Shown: positions 26,206 to 34,061 of the stretch, one piece after another
Position numbering within the stretch: position 1 is the first letter of the stretch
Layout of the letters: each line of letters begins with the position of its first letter
Translations under genes and position numbers: made by a program
Origin: Bosea sp. 685
GTDB taxonomy: Bacteria; Pseudomonadota; Alphaproteobacteria; Rhizobiales; Beijerinckiaceae
Length of the DNA stretch: 64,000 nt
Direction: 5' to 3'
Assembly: GCF_031884435.1 (NCBI RefSeq)
Contig: NZ_CP134779.1
Coordinates: forward strand, 4,216,001 to 4,280,000
Notes under the pieces: model-generated
Database searches by the model: none
What the model was told of the DNA's origin: nothing
What the model saw: only the letters and a program-made list of their open reading frames with translations

Positions 26206-27774
26206 TCAGCGGGCGGCCAGCGTCACGCGGCCGGCGCGGAAATCGAGCACATAGGGGATGTGTCCGGGCAGCGGACGCCAGGCGAGCGAGCGCTTCATGC
26301 CGTAGGACTCGTAGGGCTGGTAGAGCGGCAGCACCGGCGGGTCGTTCTTGATCATCTGCATCAGCCCGGCATAGGCCTGCTTGCGCTCGGCGAGATCGGT
26401 CGAGTAGCGGAACTTCTCCCACAGCGCGCTATAGGCCTCATCGGCCTTGAAGCGGCCTTCCGAGGCGGAGTTGCCGGTCGGCGCCCACATGATGCCGAAG
26501 GAGCCGGCGGGATCGGGGAAATACATCGGGTTCGACCAGTTGCGCGCCATCATCGAGGGCTCGGAGCCGGTCCATTGCTCGGTGACGTTGAGCTGGGTCT
26601 TGACGCCGACAGCGCCCCACATCTCCTGGATCGCCTGCGCGGCGAGCAAGCCGTTGGTGTAATAGGCGGCCTGGGTGTCGAAGCGGATCGGGAAACCGTC
26701 ATAGCCCGCCTCCTTCAGCAGGGCCTTGGCCTTGGCGGGATCATATTCAAAGGTGTCGAGCTCCGGCATATAGAGCGGCCCGAACTGCGCGAATGTATGG
26801 GAGGTCGGCACCTTCGCCTTGCCGAACCAGAGCGCCTCGTTCAGCGTCTTGCGGTCGATGGCATAGGACAGCGCCTGGCGCAGCTTCGGATTGGCCATCT
26901 TCGGGTTCTGGGTGTTGAAGATGACGACGTGGAAGAGCGGCGTCTGCATGCCCTCGACCTTGAGCTTGGCATCGGACGCGATCGGATCGAGCTGATCGGG
27001 CGGGATATTGGTGATCAGGTCGACCTCGGCGTTCTTCAGCGCGGTCAGGCGGCCCGAGAGCTCCGGAATGCGCTGGACCGTGACCTTCTGGAACGGCGCC
27101 TTCTCGCCCCAGAAGCCGTCGAAACGCTCATAGACCAGCTTCTGGTTGGGCACGAATTCGGTGATCTTGTAGGGGCCGGTGCCGACGGGCTTGAGGGCGA
27201 AGGCCTCGAAGTCGCTGGGCTCGGCGACATTGGGATCGCCCGTCAGTGCCATGACGTATTTCTTCGGCACGATCATGCCCTGCTGCACATTGAGCAGGGT
27301 CTCGAACAGCGGCTCGGGCTTGGTTGCGGTGATCCGCACCGTCTCGGCGTCAACAGCCTCGACCTTGGCCATGTTGGGCAGCGTGTCGCGCTTGCGCACG
27401 GTATAGGGCGGGAAGGTCGAATTGATGATGCGGTCGAAGGAGAAGACCACGTCCTCCACCGTCATCGGGTCGCCATTGTGGAAGGTCACGCCCTGGCGGA
27501 TCTTCAGTTCGATCTCAGTCGGCGAAACCTGCTTCCAGCTCGTAGCGATGCCGGGCTGCCAGACGCTCTCGGCGCGGGTGGCGTCCTTGCCGATCAGCGG
27601 ATCGAAGGCGTTGAAGTAAAACTGCGAGCCGACATTGGAGAAATCGCGGCCGGGATCGAGCCAGGGCGCCATGTTCTGCACGCCGACCTTAAGCTCCTGC
27701 GTGGCGGCAAGCCCGGTGAGCGCCGTGGTGGCGAGCGCCGTAGCGAGCGCGGTCTTGATCAAGGTCTTGAGCAT
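26206..27774 (-). CDS. ABC transporter substrate-binding protein, peptide type (SBP family 5)
   Basis: Periplasmic binding protein of 522 residues. The signal peptide (about 1-24) ends TGLAATQ. Family features are KIRQGVTFHNGDPMTVEDV (about 91-109), KPVGTGPYKITEF (about 195-207) and the C-terminal PPVLPLYQPYES. It lies downstream of its two permeases, and the usual two ATPase genes are absent nearby. The phosphatase neighbours point to a phosphorylated or glycerol-linked ligand, by context only. Confidence 0.9.
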   Translation of the reverse strand: MLKTLIKTALATALATTALTGLAATQELKVGVQNMAPWLDPGRDFSNVGSQFYFNAFDPLIGKDATRAESVWQPGIATSWKQVSPTEIELKIRQGVTFHNGDPMTVEDVVFSFDRIINSTFPPYTVRKRDTLPNMAKVEAVDAETVRITATKPEPLFETLLNVQQGMIVPKKYVMALTGDPNVAEPSDFEAFALKPVGTGPYKITEFVPNQKLVYERFDGFWGEKAPFQKVTVQRIPELSGRLTALKNAEVDLITNIPPDQLDPIASDAKLKVEGMQTPLFHVVIFNTQNPKMANPKLRQALSYAIDRKTLNEALWFGKAKVPTSHTFAQFGPLYMPELDTFEYDPAKAKALLKEAGYDGFPIRFDTQAAYYTNGLLAAQAIQEMWGAVGVKTQLNVTEQWTGSEPSMMARNWSNPMYFPDPAGSFGIMWAPTGNSASEGRFKADEAYSALWEKFRYSTDLAERKQAYAGLMQMIKNDPPVLPLYQPYESYGMKRSLAWRPLPGHIPYVLDFRAGRVTLAAR

Positions 27775-27844
27775 GGTTTCAGCCCTTTCGAGACGAGCGG
27801 GAGAGGAACAGGCGTGGCAAGCAGGCGTGAAAAGCAGGCGGCCG

Positions 27845-28786
27845 TCAGCGTTCGCGCAGGCGCACGTCGAGATGGTCGCGCAGGAAATCGCCGAGCAGCA
27901 TGGCAGCGAGGCTGACGAGCACGATCAGCAGCGCCGGCACCGCCACGATCCAGGACGCGGAGGCCATGTAGTCGCGCCCCTGCCCGACCATGGAGCCGAG
28001 CGTCGCGGTCGGCGGCTGGACGCCCAGCCCCAGGAAGGAGAGCGCCGATTCCAGCAGGATCAGGTTGGAGAAGTTCAGGCTCGCCATCACCACGATGGGC
28101 GAGACGATGTTGGGGATCATGTGCACGGTGGCGATGTGCCAGCGCGTCGCGCCCGCCGCCCGCGCCGCCTCGACGAAGGGCAACTCCCTGAGGCCGAGCA
28201 CCTGGGCCCGCACCAGCCTGGCGAAATGCGCCCAATAGGCGATGCCGAGCACGCAGATCAGCACCGCCACATCGGTTCCAGCCAGCGCGATGACGAGGAG
28301 CGCGACGAGCGTGAAGGGCAGCGACAGCATGATGTCGACGAAGCCCATGATCAGCGCATCGGCCCAGCCACCGAACAGGCCGGCGACGAGCCCGAGCGAG
28401 ACCCCGAGCATGAGGCCGATCAGCGTGCCGAACAGGGCCAGCGCCAGTGTCAGCCTGAGGCCATGGAGGCAGCGCGAGAGCAGGTCGCGGCCGAGCTGGT
28501 CGGTGCCGAACCAATGCGCCGGATTGGCGCGCTCGAAGCCGATCGGCGGGCGTAAGCGGGCGAGCAGCTTCTGCTGGTCAGGCTCGAAGGGCGCGAGCGC
28601 CGGTGCGAAGACCGCGAGCAGGACGAGGACGAGCGCGAGCAGCGCCGCGCCTGCGACGAGGACGCTGACGCTGACGCCCTTCGGCCAAGCGAGGCGCCGG
28701 CGCGACTTGGGCTGCGCGCGTGGCTTGGGCTGCGGCGGAAAAGCGATATTGGCGTCCAGAATCTTGGCATCGAGGATATCGGTCAT
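27845..28786 (-). CDS. ABC transporter permease, DppC-like
   Basis: Inner-membrane permease of 313 residues. A cytoplasmic Pro/Arg-rich N-terminus (1-36) precedes a long hydrophobic segment. The DppC/OppC signatures are FGTDQLGRDLLSRCLHG (about 93-109) and the coupling motif EAARAAGATRWHI. It starts seven bases after the DppB-like stop and needs a separate pair of ATPases not present in this window. Confidence 0.9.
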   Translation of the reverse strand: MTDILDAKILDANIAFPPQPKPRAQPKSRRRLAWPKGVSVSVLVAGAALLALVLVLLAVFAPALAPFEPDQQKLLARLRPPIGFERANPAHWFGTDQLGRDLLSRCLHGLRLTLALALFGTLIGLMLGVSLGLVAGLFGGWADALIMGFVDIMLSLPFTLVALLVIALAGTDVAVLICVLGIAYWAHFARLVRAQVLGLRELPFVEAARAAGATRWHIATVHMIPNIVSPIVVMASLNFSNLILLESALSFLGLGVQPPTATLGSMVGQGRDYMASASWIVAVPALLIVLVSLAAMLLGDFLRDHLDVRLRER

Positions 28787-28792
28787 GACCGC

Positions 28793-29716
28793 TCAGGCTC
28801 CAGCCAGGCGCACGCGCGGATCGACCAGCGCATAGGTGAGATCGACCAGGAGATTGACGAGGATCACCGCGCTCGCGACGACGAGGACGCCGAATTGCAG
28901 CACCGGGTAGTCGCGCTTGATCGTCGCGCCGACCAGGAGATCTCCGACCCCGTTCCAGGCGAAGACGGTCTCGACCACCACCGCGCCCGAGACCAGCGTG
29001 GTGATCTGCAGGCCGAGCACGGTGATGACCGGGATCAGCGCATTGCGCAGGCCGTGCTCGAGGATGATCGCGCGCTCTGACAGGCCCTTGGCGCGGGCGG
29101 TGCGCATATAGTCCTCGGAGAGGACATCGAGCATGGCGTTGCGGGTGTAGCGCACCAGCGCCGCGACGAAATAGGCCGACAGCGCGATCGTCGGCATGAC
29201 GTAATGCAGCAGCGTGCCGGAGCCGGCGCTGGGCAGCCAGTGCAGCGTGTAGGAGAAGACCAGCAGCAGCAGGATGGCGAGCACGAAATTCGGGATGGCG
29301 TAACCGAGGAAGGCGGCGAAGAGCACGCCGCTTCCGCCCGATCGGCCGCGCCAGACCGCCGCCAGGATGCCGGCGGGCACGCCGACGCCGATCGTCAGCG
29401 CCAGCGTCGCGACCAGGAGCGAGGCGCTCTGCCAGAGCCGCTCGGTGAAGATCGTCGCCACCGGCCGGCGCTCCATCAAGCCGAGGCCGAAATCGCCTGA
29501 CAGCAGCGAGCGCCAGAACAGCCAGTATTGCTCGACGACCGAGCGATCGAGCCCCCAATAGGCGATCATCTCGCGCCTCGATGCAGCATCGAGCCCTTCC
29601 GGCATCAGGAAGTCGATCGGGTTGCCGGTCAGGCGAGTGGCGAGGAAGACGACAGAGACGATCGCCCAGAGCGTGATCGCCATCCGCAGCACGCGACCGG
29701 TGAGGAATTCGAGCAT
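28793..29716 (-). CDS. ABC transporter permease, DppB-like
   Basis: Inner-membrane permease of 307 residues and first gene of the cassette. The DppB pattern is clear: the N-terminal segment RVLRMAITLWAIVSVVFL, a periplasmic loop with YWGLDRSVVEQY, and the coupling motif YMRTARAKGLSERAIIL. The promoter must lie in 29717-29915, shared with the divergent phosphatase/RpiR genes. Confidence 0.9.
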   Translation of the reverse strand: MLEFLTGRVLRMAITLWAIVSVVFLATRLTGNPIDFLMPEGLDAASRREMIAYWGLDRSVVEQYWLFWRSLLSGDFGLGLMERRPVATIFTERLWQSASLLVATLALTIGVGVPAGILAAVWRGRSGGSGVLFAAFLGYAIPNFVLAILLLLVFSYTLHWLPSAGSGTLLHYVMPTIALSAYFVAALVRYTRNAMLDVLSEDYMRTARAKGLSERAIILEHGLRNALIPVITVLGLQITTLVSGAVVVETVFAWNGVGDLLVGATIKRDYPVLQFGVLVVASAVILVNLLVDLTYALVDPRVRLAGA

Positions 29717-29832
29717 GTCTTCCCCCTGCCTGGGTTGCTACGGGACATCGCATTCGCTGCCCGGCTTGCTCCTTGGGCTTTGCTGCGATGCCGATGTGGT
29801 GGCAGCGCTTCATGACAGGACGATGAACTTAG

Positions 29833-29871
29833 CTCAGTAAATATCCAGTTTGACACTGAGTTAATCTCAGT
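29833..29871. promoter_or_regulatory. Candidate RpiR operator cluster in divergent promoter
   Basis: Three copies of the half-site CTCAGT/ACTGAG lie at 29833-29838, 29855-29860 and 29866-29871. The last two form ACTGAGTTAATCTCAGT, an AT-centred dyad of the size RpiR/HexR-type regulators bind. A TTGACA hexamer at 29850-29855 overlaps it. The position between the permease operon and the phosphatase/RpiR pair fits control of both by the RpiR protein. Confidence 0.6.
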
Positions 29872-29915
29872 TCATGGCTTCAGGCCTCTGGCTTGCAGAT
29901 TTTGAGATTCGCGCG

Positions 29916-30674
29916 ATGGGCTCGCTTCAGGATGTTCGCGGTTGTCTCGTCGATCTCGACGGAACCCTGGTGCGCGGCCAGCAGGCCCTGCCGGGCGCGA
30001 GCGCCTTTCTCGAGGCGCTGGAGGGCCGTTTCGTCATCGTCTCCAACGACGCCGAGCATACGCCGCTGGAGCTGTCGCGCGGCCTGAAGCGGCTTGGCCT
30101 GGCGGTTAATCAGCGCCGGATCGTGCTTGCGGGAACGACAGCGCTCGACGAGATCGCACGCCGCCTGCCGCGCGCCCGCATCTTTATGATGGCGAGCAAG
30201 AGCCTGATGGCCCATGCGCGCGACCAGGGGCTCGTGCCGGTGCAGACGCGACCCGACATCGTCTTCCTCGGGCGCGACCGGCAGTTTTCCTATGAACGCC
30301 TGATGATCGCGGCCAATGCGGTGCGCGACGGCGCCGAGCTCGTCGCCGCCAATCCCGACCTCGTCCATCCCGGCCCCAATGGTGCGATCGTGCCGGAGAC
30401 GGGAGCACTGCTGGCAGCTCTCATCGCCTGCACCGGCCCGGTGCAGCACCGCGTCATCGGCAAGCCCGAGCCTGCCTTGTTCGAGGCCGGGCTTGCCCTG
30501 CTCACATTGCCCAAGCGTGCCGTCATGATGGTCGGCGACAATCCGGCGACCGACGGCGAAGGTGCACGGCGCTTCGGCCTGCGCTATTTCGAGATCCGCG
30601 ACGGGGTGTTCCCGCTCCTGGGAAGCGTTGTGACGCATCACGGAAGCACCAGTGCATTGGCCCTGACCGCATGA
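29916..30674 (+). CDS. HAD-superfamily sugar-phosphatase-like hydrolase (NagD/class IIA)
   Basis: Phosphatase of 252 residues. Motif I is LVDLDGTLV (nucleophile Asp13, acid Asp15), motif II VSNDAEHTP, with Lys in VIGKPEPALF and motif IV VGDNPATDGEG. The class IIA cap region and KPxP motif match NagD/pNPPase proteins. I place the start at 29916 because an in-frame ATG at 29874 would put the start codon against the operator and downstream of too little promoter; that longer form adds 14 residues and cannot be excluded. Its TGA overlaps the RpiR start. Confidence 0.82.
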   Translation: MGSLQDVRGCLVDLDGTLVRGQQALPGASAFLEALEGRFVIVSNDAEHTPLELSRGLKRLGLAVNQRRIVLAGTTALDEIARRLPRARIFMMASKSLMAHARDQGLVPVQTRPDIVFLGRDRQFSYERLMIAANAVRDGAELVAANPDLVHPGPNGAIVPETGALLAALIACTGPVQHRVIGKPEPALFEAGLALLTLPKRAVMMVGDNPATDGEGARRFGLRYFEIRDGVFPLLGSVVTHHGSTSALALTA

Positions 30675-31594
30675 CAGCCGCCAAGCCCGCCTCCAAATCT
30701 GCAGAGATTCGCAAGCCCACGGAGATCCGCAAGAGCCCGTCATCCTCCGGTCTGGAGGGCGCGCTCGATCGCCTGCAGGCGCTGCGCGCCAACCTGCCGC
30801 CGACCGCCGCCCGCATCGCCGATTTCTTCATCAGTCATGCCGGCGAGGTCGTGCACATGTCGGTCACGGAAGTGGCCGAGCGCACCGGCGCCAGCGAAGG
30901 CAGCGTCATCTCGCTGTGCCAGCAGCTCGGCGCGCGCGGCTTCCAACAGGTCAAGATCGCGCTGGCGCGCGACCTGGTGCAGCCGGTCCAGTTCATCCAT
31001 GAGGATCTCGCCCGCAGCGACGACACCGGCACGGTGATCGAAAAGATCTTCCGCAGCGATCTCCAGGCCCTGCACGACACCATGAAGGTGCTCGACACCG
31101 GCGCGATGGAACGGGCCGTCGCCGCGATCCTGAAAGCGCGCCGCGTCGAACTCTACGGCATCGGCAGCGCCGCCCCGATCGCGGAGGATGCGAATTACCG
31201 CCTGCTGCGCATCGGCGTCGAGGCCAAGGTGGTGGTCGATTCCCATGTCCAGGCGATCAGCGCCTCGCTGACCGGGCCGGATGTGGCCACGATCACCATC
31301 TCCCATTCCGGCAGCACGCATGAGACCGTGACGGCAACCAAGCTCGCCAAGGAGGCCGGCGCGACGACGATCTGCATCACCAATTTCGGCAAGTCGCCGC
31401 TGCTCGCTTATGCCGATATCGTGCTGCACACCATGGCGCGCGAAACCCAGTTCCGCACGGAGGCGATGACCAGCCGCATCGCCCAGCTCGCCATCATCGA
31501 CGCGCTGATCGCCTGCCTGTCGCTGGCCGATTACGACAGGGCCCTGGCGACGATCGGCAAGACCTTCGACGTGCTTTCGACCAAGCGGTATTGA
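30671..31594 (+). CDS. MurR/RpiR family transcriptional regulator with SIS domain
   Basis: Regulator of 307 residues. An N-terminal RpiR helix-turn-helix (about 35-105, SVTEVAERTGASEGSVISLC) precedes a sugar-isomerase (SIS) domain (about 130-275, YGIGSAAPIAEDANYRLLRIG and SHSGSTHETV). SIS domains bind phosphosugars. It overlaps the HAD gene by four bases (ATGA), so the two are co-translated. It probably senses a phosphorylated ligand and controls the divergent ABC cassette through the half-sites at 29833-29871. Confidence 0.92.
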   Translation: MTAAKPASKSAEIRKPTEIRKSPSSSGLEGALDRLQALRANLPPTAARIADFFISHAGEVVHMSVTEVAERTGASEGSVISLCQQLGARGFQQVKIALARDLVQPVQFIHEDLARSDDTGTVIEKIFRSDLQALHDTMKVLDTGAMERAVAAILKARRVELYGIGSAAPIAEDANYRLLRIGVEAKVVVDSHVQAISASLTGPDVATITISHSGSTHETVTATKLAKEAGATTICITNFGKSPLLAYADIVLHTMARETQFRTEAMTSRIAQLAIIDALIACLSLADYDRALATIGKTFDVLSTKRY

Positions 31595-31616
31595 GGTTTT
31601 TTGGAGCCGGAGCCCC

Positions 31617-31742
31617 CCGTCATTGCGGGCACCCGGGTCTTGCCTTCGGCAAGCCCGAGTACAGGCTCCGCGAAGCAATCCAGGGGGCGTAGAGCGAGCC
31701 CTCCTGGATTGCTTCGTCGCTTTGCTCCTCGCAATGACCGGA
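31617..31742. repeat. Palindromic intergenic repeat (CCGTCATTGCGGG family)
   Basis: An inverted repeat of about 126 bp with ends CCGTCATTGCGG and GCAATGACCGG, and inner arms GAAGCAATCCAGG and its complement. It follows the RpiR stop by about 20 bases. It starts a 430-base gap; see the next entry for the remainder. Confidence 0.85.
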
Positions 31743-32024
31743 CAGGCTGAACAGAAAGCCCCTTAGCGACGTTCCCGCTGGCGGATCAGCCGGCGGTGGC
31801 CGCGCCAGTGCCGGGAGCGGCCGAGCGGGCTCAGATCCGCCCGCAGGACCAGCCGGGATTTGAACGGCCGCGCTCCAGCCTGCACCTGGCGGTTCCCGTT
31901 GATAGGACCGAGCCAATGGCGGGGCCGGAGCCAGGGCAGTCCACCGGACACCTGGCTCGCTTTTCCGGTTCTGGCCTCCGCGATGCCCATCGAGCGCAAC
32001 GCCCGACCGGCCCGCGAGCCCTGC
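31743..32024. other. Unassigned stretch downstream of the small protein gene
   Basis: No gene is supported here. An Arg-rich minus-strand frame (31763-32077) overlaps the end of the small protein gene and has low-complexity basic content without a ribosome site, so I treat it as a chance frame. No repeat or RNA fold was recognised. Confidence 0.4.
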
Positions 32025-32357
32025 CTAAACCGCCTCCGAACGCTGCGGCTCCTCGCACGCCTCATCGAGGATCGCAAAGCCCGTCCTGGCCATCACTTCG
32101 GCCTCATGAGCAACAATGTTCAGGACATCCGCGAGCGAGCGCAGACCGCTTTTGCGGGTCAGGCTCGCCAGGGATTGCGCCAGTTCGGCGACATAGTCCG
32201 CCGTCTCACATTGCGCCTGCGACAGCATCGCCAGCCCGTGCAGTTCGTTGCGCGCCGTCACCGCATTCGCCGACAGCCAGGCGGAAGCGCCGCTCTTATC
32301 ACCATGCGACCGCGCTTCGGTTGCGCCAGGGTGTTTCTCCAAGGATTTCGTCGCCAT
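32025..32357 (-). CDS. Small hypothetical protein, helical (phasin-like character)
   Basis: A 110-residue protein with a strong ribosome site (GGGGGA about seven bases before the ATG at 32357). After a polar N-terminus, residues 28-100 look wholly alpha-helical and Ala/Leu-rich, with heptad-like spacing (ETADYVAELAQSLASLTRK). This resembles phasin or small coiled-coil proteins, but no family signature is certain. It is preceded by AT-rich DNA likely to hold its promoter. Confidence 0.6.
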   Translation of the reverse strand: MATKSLEKHPGATEARSHGDKSGASAWLSANAVTARNELHGLAMLSQAQCETADYVAELAQSLASLTRKSGLRSLADVLNIVAHEAEVMARTGFAILDEACEEPQRSEAV

Positions 32358-32577
32358 GTCAGTCCCCCGAGTGGCTGCATTGTTGAGGCGTCAGCAGCCG
32401 ACGACGACAAGTTAGGCTCGGGATGTTGACGAGCTATTTACCATTTTTGCAGCCCGTTCGCTCCATTTGGAGTCAGTTTGAACAATTCTTGCGCCAGAAC
32501 CCGGCTAACAATACACGCAAAGCGCGAAATTTGCTCATATGTGGCCTCGTACGATCGCACCGGTCACTACGCCGGCC

Positions 32578-33600
32578 TCAGGCTGGGCGCACGGCCGGCT
32601 TGCCATTCGGCGGCGTGACAAAATCTGCCCCCGCCTTCACGAGCGCGTGATGGATTTTCTCGACTGCGCTCGCATGCGAGCCGACGAAGCCGTCGAACTC
32701 CTCGATCCTGCGGATGGTCGAGACGGGTACGCCCGTCGCTACCGAGAGCTGCTTCACCGACCAGTTGACGATGCCGCGCCCGCCGCGGATCTGGGCGCCG
32801 CTGAGTCCCCCCGTCGCGCAGCTCGGCGCGGGCCATTCCTTGCTGTCGTGGATGTCGATGCAGCCGCCGACCCATTCGGTGATCTCACCCGTGTCGTCTC
32901 GGACCGGAATGCTGCGCGCGCGCACCCAGCGATAGCCGCCGCCGCGCAGGCGAACGCGCATCTCGATTTCGCACACGCCACCGGCTTCAAGCGCCTTCTT
33001 GCGCTCGGTGACGACACGCTCGGCATCGTCGGGATGGAGCATCGCGACCCAGCCCCAATCACGGCTGTGTTCGGGGCCCTGCCCCGTCAGCTCCTCCCAG
33101 CCTTCGAGCCATTCGATGCGCCCATCCGGCCCGGCGCTCCACCAGACCGGAGTGCAGGCGGTCGCCATCGCATCGAAACGCCGCTGGCTCGCCTTGCTCA
33201 ACTGCCGCGCCTCGTATTCGGCGGATACGTCGAGAAAGGAGCCGATCAAGCGATGTGGCCTGCCGCGATCGTCCAGCAGGAACTCGGCATTGACCCTCAC
33301 CCAGCGCAGCCGCCCTTTCGGGTTCAGGATGCGAATATCGCGGTGGAGCGGCATGGCGTTGCGCAAGATCAGTTCGATCTCGGCCCGCGGGCCGAGATCG
33401 GCCGGGTGAATCAGCGCATGGAACATCTCTTCGGACGGCTGGTGCGTTTCCGGGTCGAGGCCCAGCAGCCGGAACATGCCAGCCGACCAGCGCACCTTGC
33501 GCGACGGCAGCGCCATCGAGAAAATGCCAAGCGGTATCCGCTCCTCGATGAAACGCAGGGTTTCACCGAAACTCTCATCTTCGTTGAAGAATGCCAGCAT
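32578..33600 (-). CDS. PAS-PAS-HTH sensory transcription regulator
   Basis: Protein of 340 residues. Two PAS domains are visible (about 10-130 with PAC-type RLRWVRVNAEFLLDDRGRPH, and about 140-260 with GYRWVRARSIPVRDDTGEI). The C-terminal part (about 268-330) is an XRE-like helix-turn-helix (SGAQIRGGRGIVNWSVKQLS, TGVPVSTIRRIEEFDG). There is no kinase domain, so ligand sensing and DNA binding are in one chain. The ATG at 33600 follows a GGGGGG ribosome site, favoured over an upstream extension. The signal and targets are unknown; heme or flavin cannot be decided. Confidence 0.83.
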   Translation of the reverse strand: MLAFFNEDESFGETLRFIEERIPLGIFSMALPSRKVRWSAGMFRLLGLDPETHQPSEEMFHALIHPADLGPRAEIELILRNAMPLHRDIRILNPKGRLRWVRVNAEFLLDDRGRPHRLIGSFLDVSAEYEARQLSKASQRRFDAMATACTPVWWSAGPDGRIEWLEGWEELTGQGPEHSRDWGWVAMLHPDDAERVVTERKKALEAGGVCEIEMRVRLRGGGYRWVRARSIPVRDDTGEITEWVGGCIDIHDSKEWPAPSCATGGLSGAQIRGGRGIVNWSVKQLSVATGVPVSTIRRIEEFDGFVGSHASAVEKIHHALVKAGADFVTPPNGKPAVRPA

Positions 33601-33693
33601 TGGACCCCCCGATCCAGTGTCGACGCGCTTCGCGGCATCTGCCGCAAATACTCTGTCTCGAATCAATCACGACAACACCACTTTAGAACAATG

Positions 33694-33981
33694 CTAAAAT
33701 TGGCGGTCAAAGATAGAGGCACCCACGATTGAGTCGCCGCCCGTTATCGTAACATAGACAGAGCCTATCTGTTCCATCTCGGTCGCCAGGAGCATGCCCC
33801 GGCTTCCGTAACGAAAATTGAGATTTTCGCCAGACGCTGCTTGGGTGATTACTCGCCCGGCAAACTCGAATAACGCTCCAAACGTAATATTATTACAATT
33901 TGTGCTCGCAACCTGCTTAATAGCCGCGCTTGGAGCCGGATGCGAAAGAATGGAAACCGGTTTTTCGCATTGATCCTGCTC
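33694..33981 (-). pseudogene. AT-rich reading-frame remnant without start codon
   Basis: A minus-strand frame open for 95 codons that ends in TAG at 33694-33696. Its last 65 or so residues look protein-like (ITFGALFEFAGRVITQ, NFRYGSRGMLLATEMEQ, VYVTITGGDSIVGASIF). It has no ATG, GTG or TTG near its upstream end. There the frame runs into the palindromic element at about 33930-33985, related to the one at 62727-62836. Base composition is clearly lower in GC than its neighbours. It may be a gene whose 5' end was replaced by the repeat, or chance; only 34 codons follow the first in-frame ATG. The rest of 33601-34061 shows nothing else. Confidence 0.35.
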
Positions 33982-34061
33982 TCACTCTTAGACGAGAGAC
34001 GGATTCAGATATCAGATGGGGTCACTTCGTGATGCCATCTGACATCATCGCGCTCTCGCCC

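Noticed and set aside
26260..27915. 551-codon plus-strand frame opposite the peptide-type binding protein
   Set aside because: The binding protein on the minus strand has a signal peptide and family motifs; this frame is its complement.
31763..32077. Arg-rich minus-strand frame of 104 codons
   Set aside because: It overlaps the better-supported 110-residue gene, has no ribosome site and has a chance-like basic composition.
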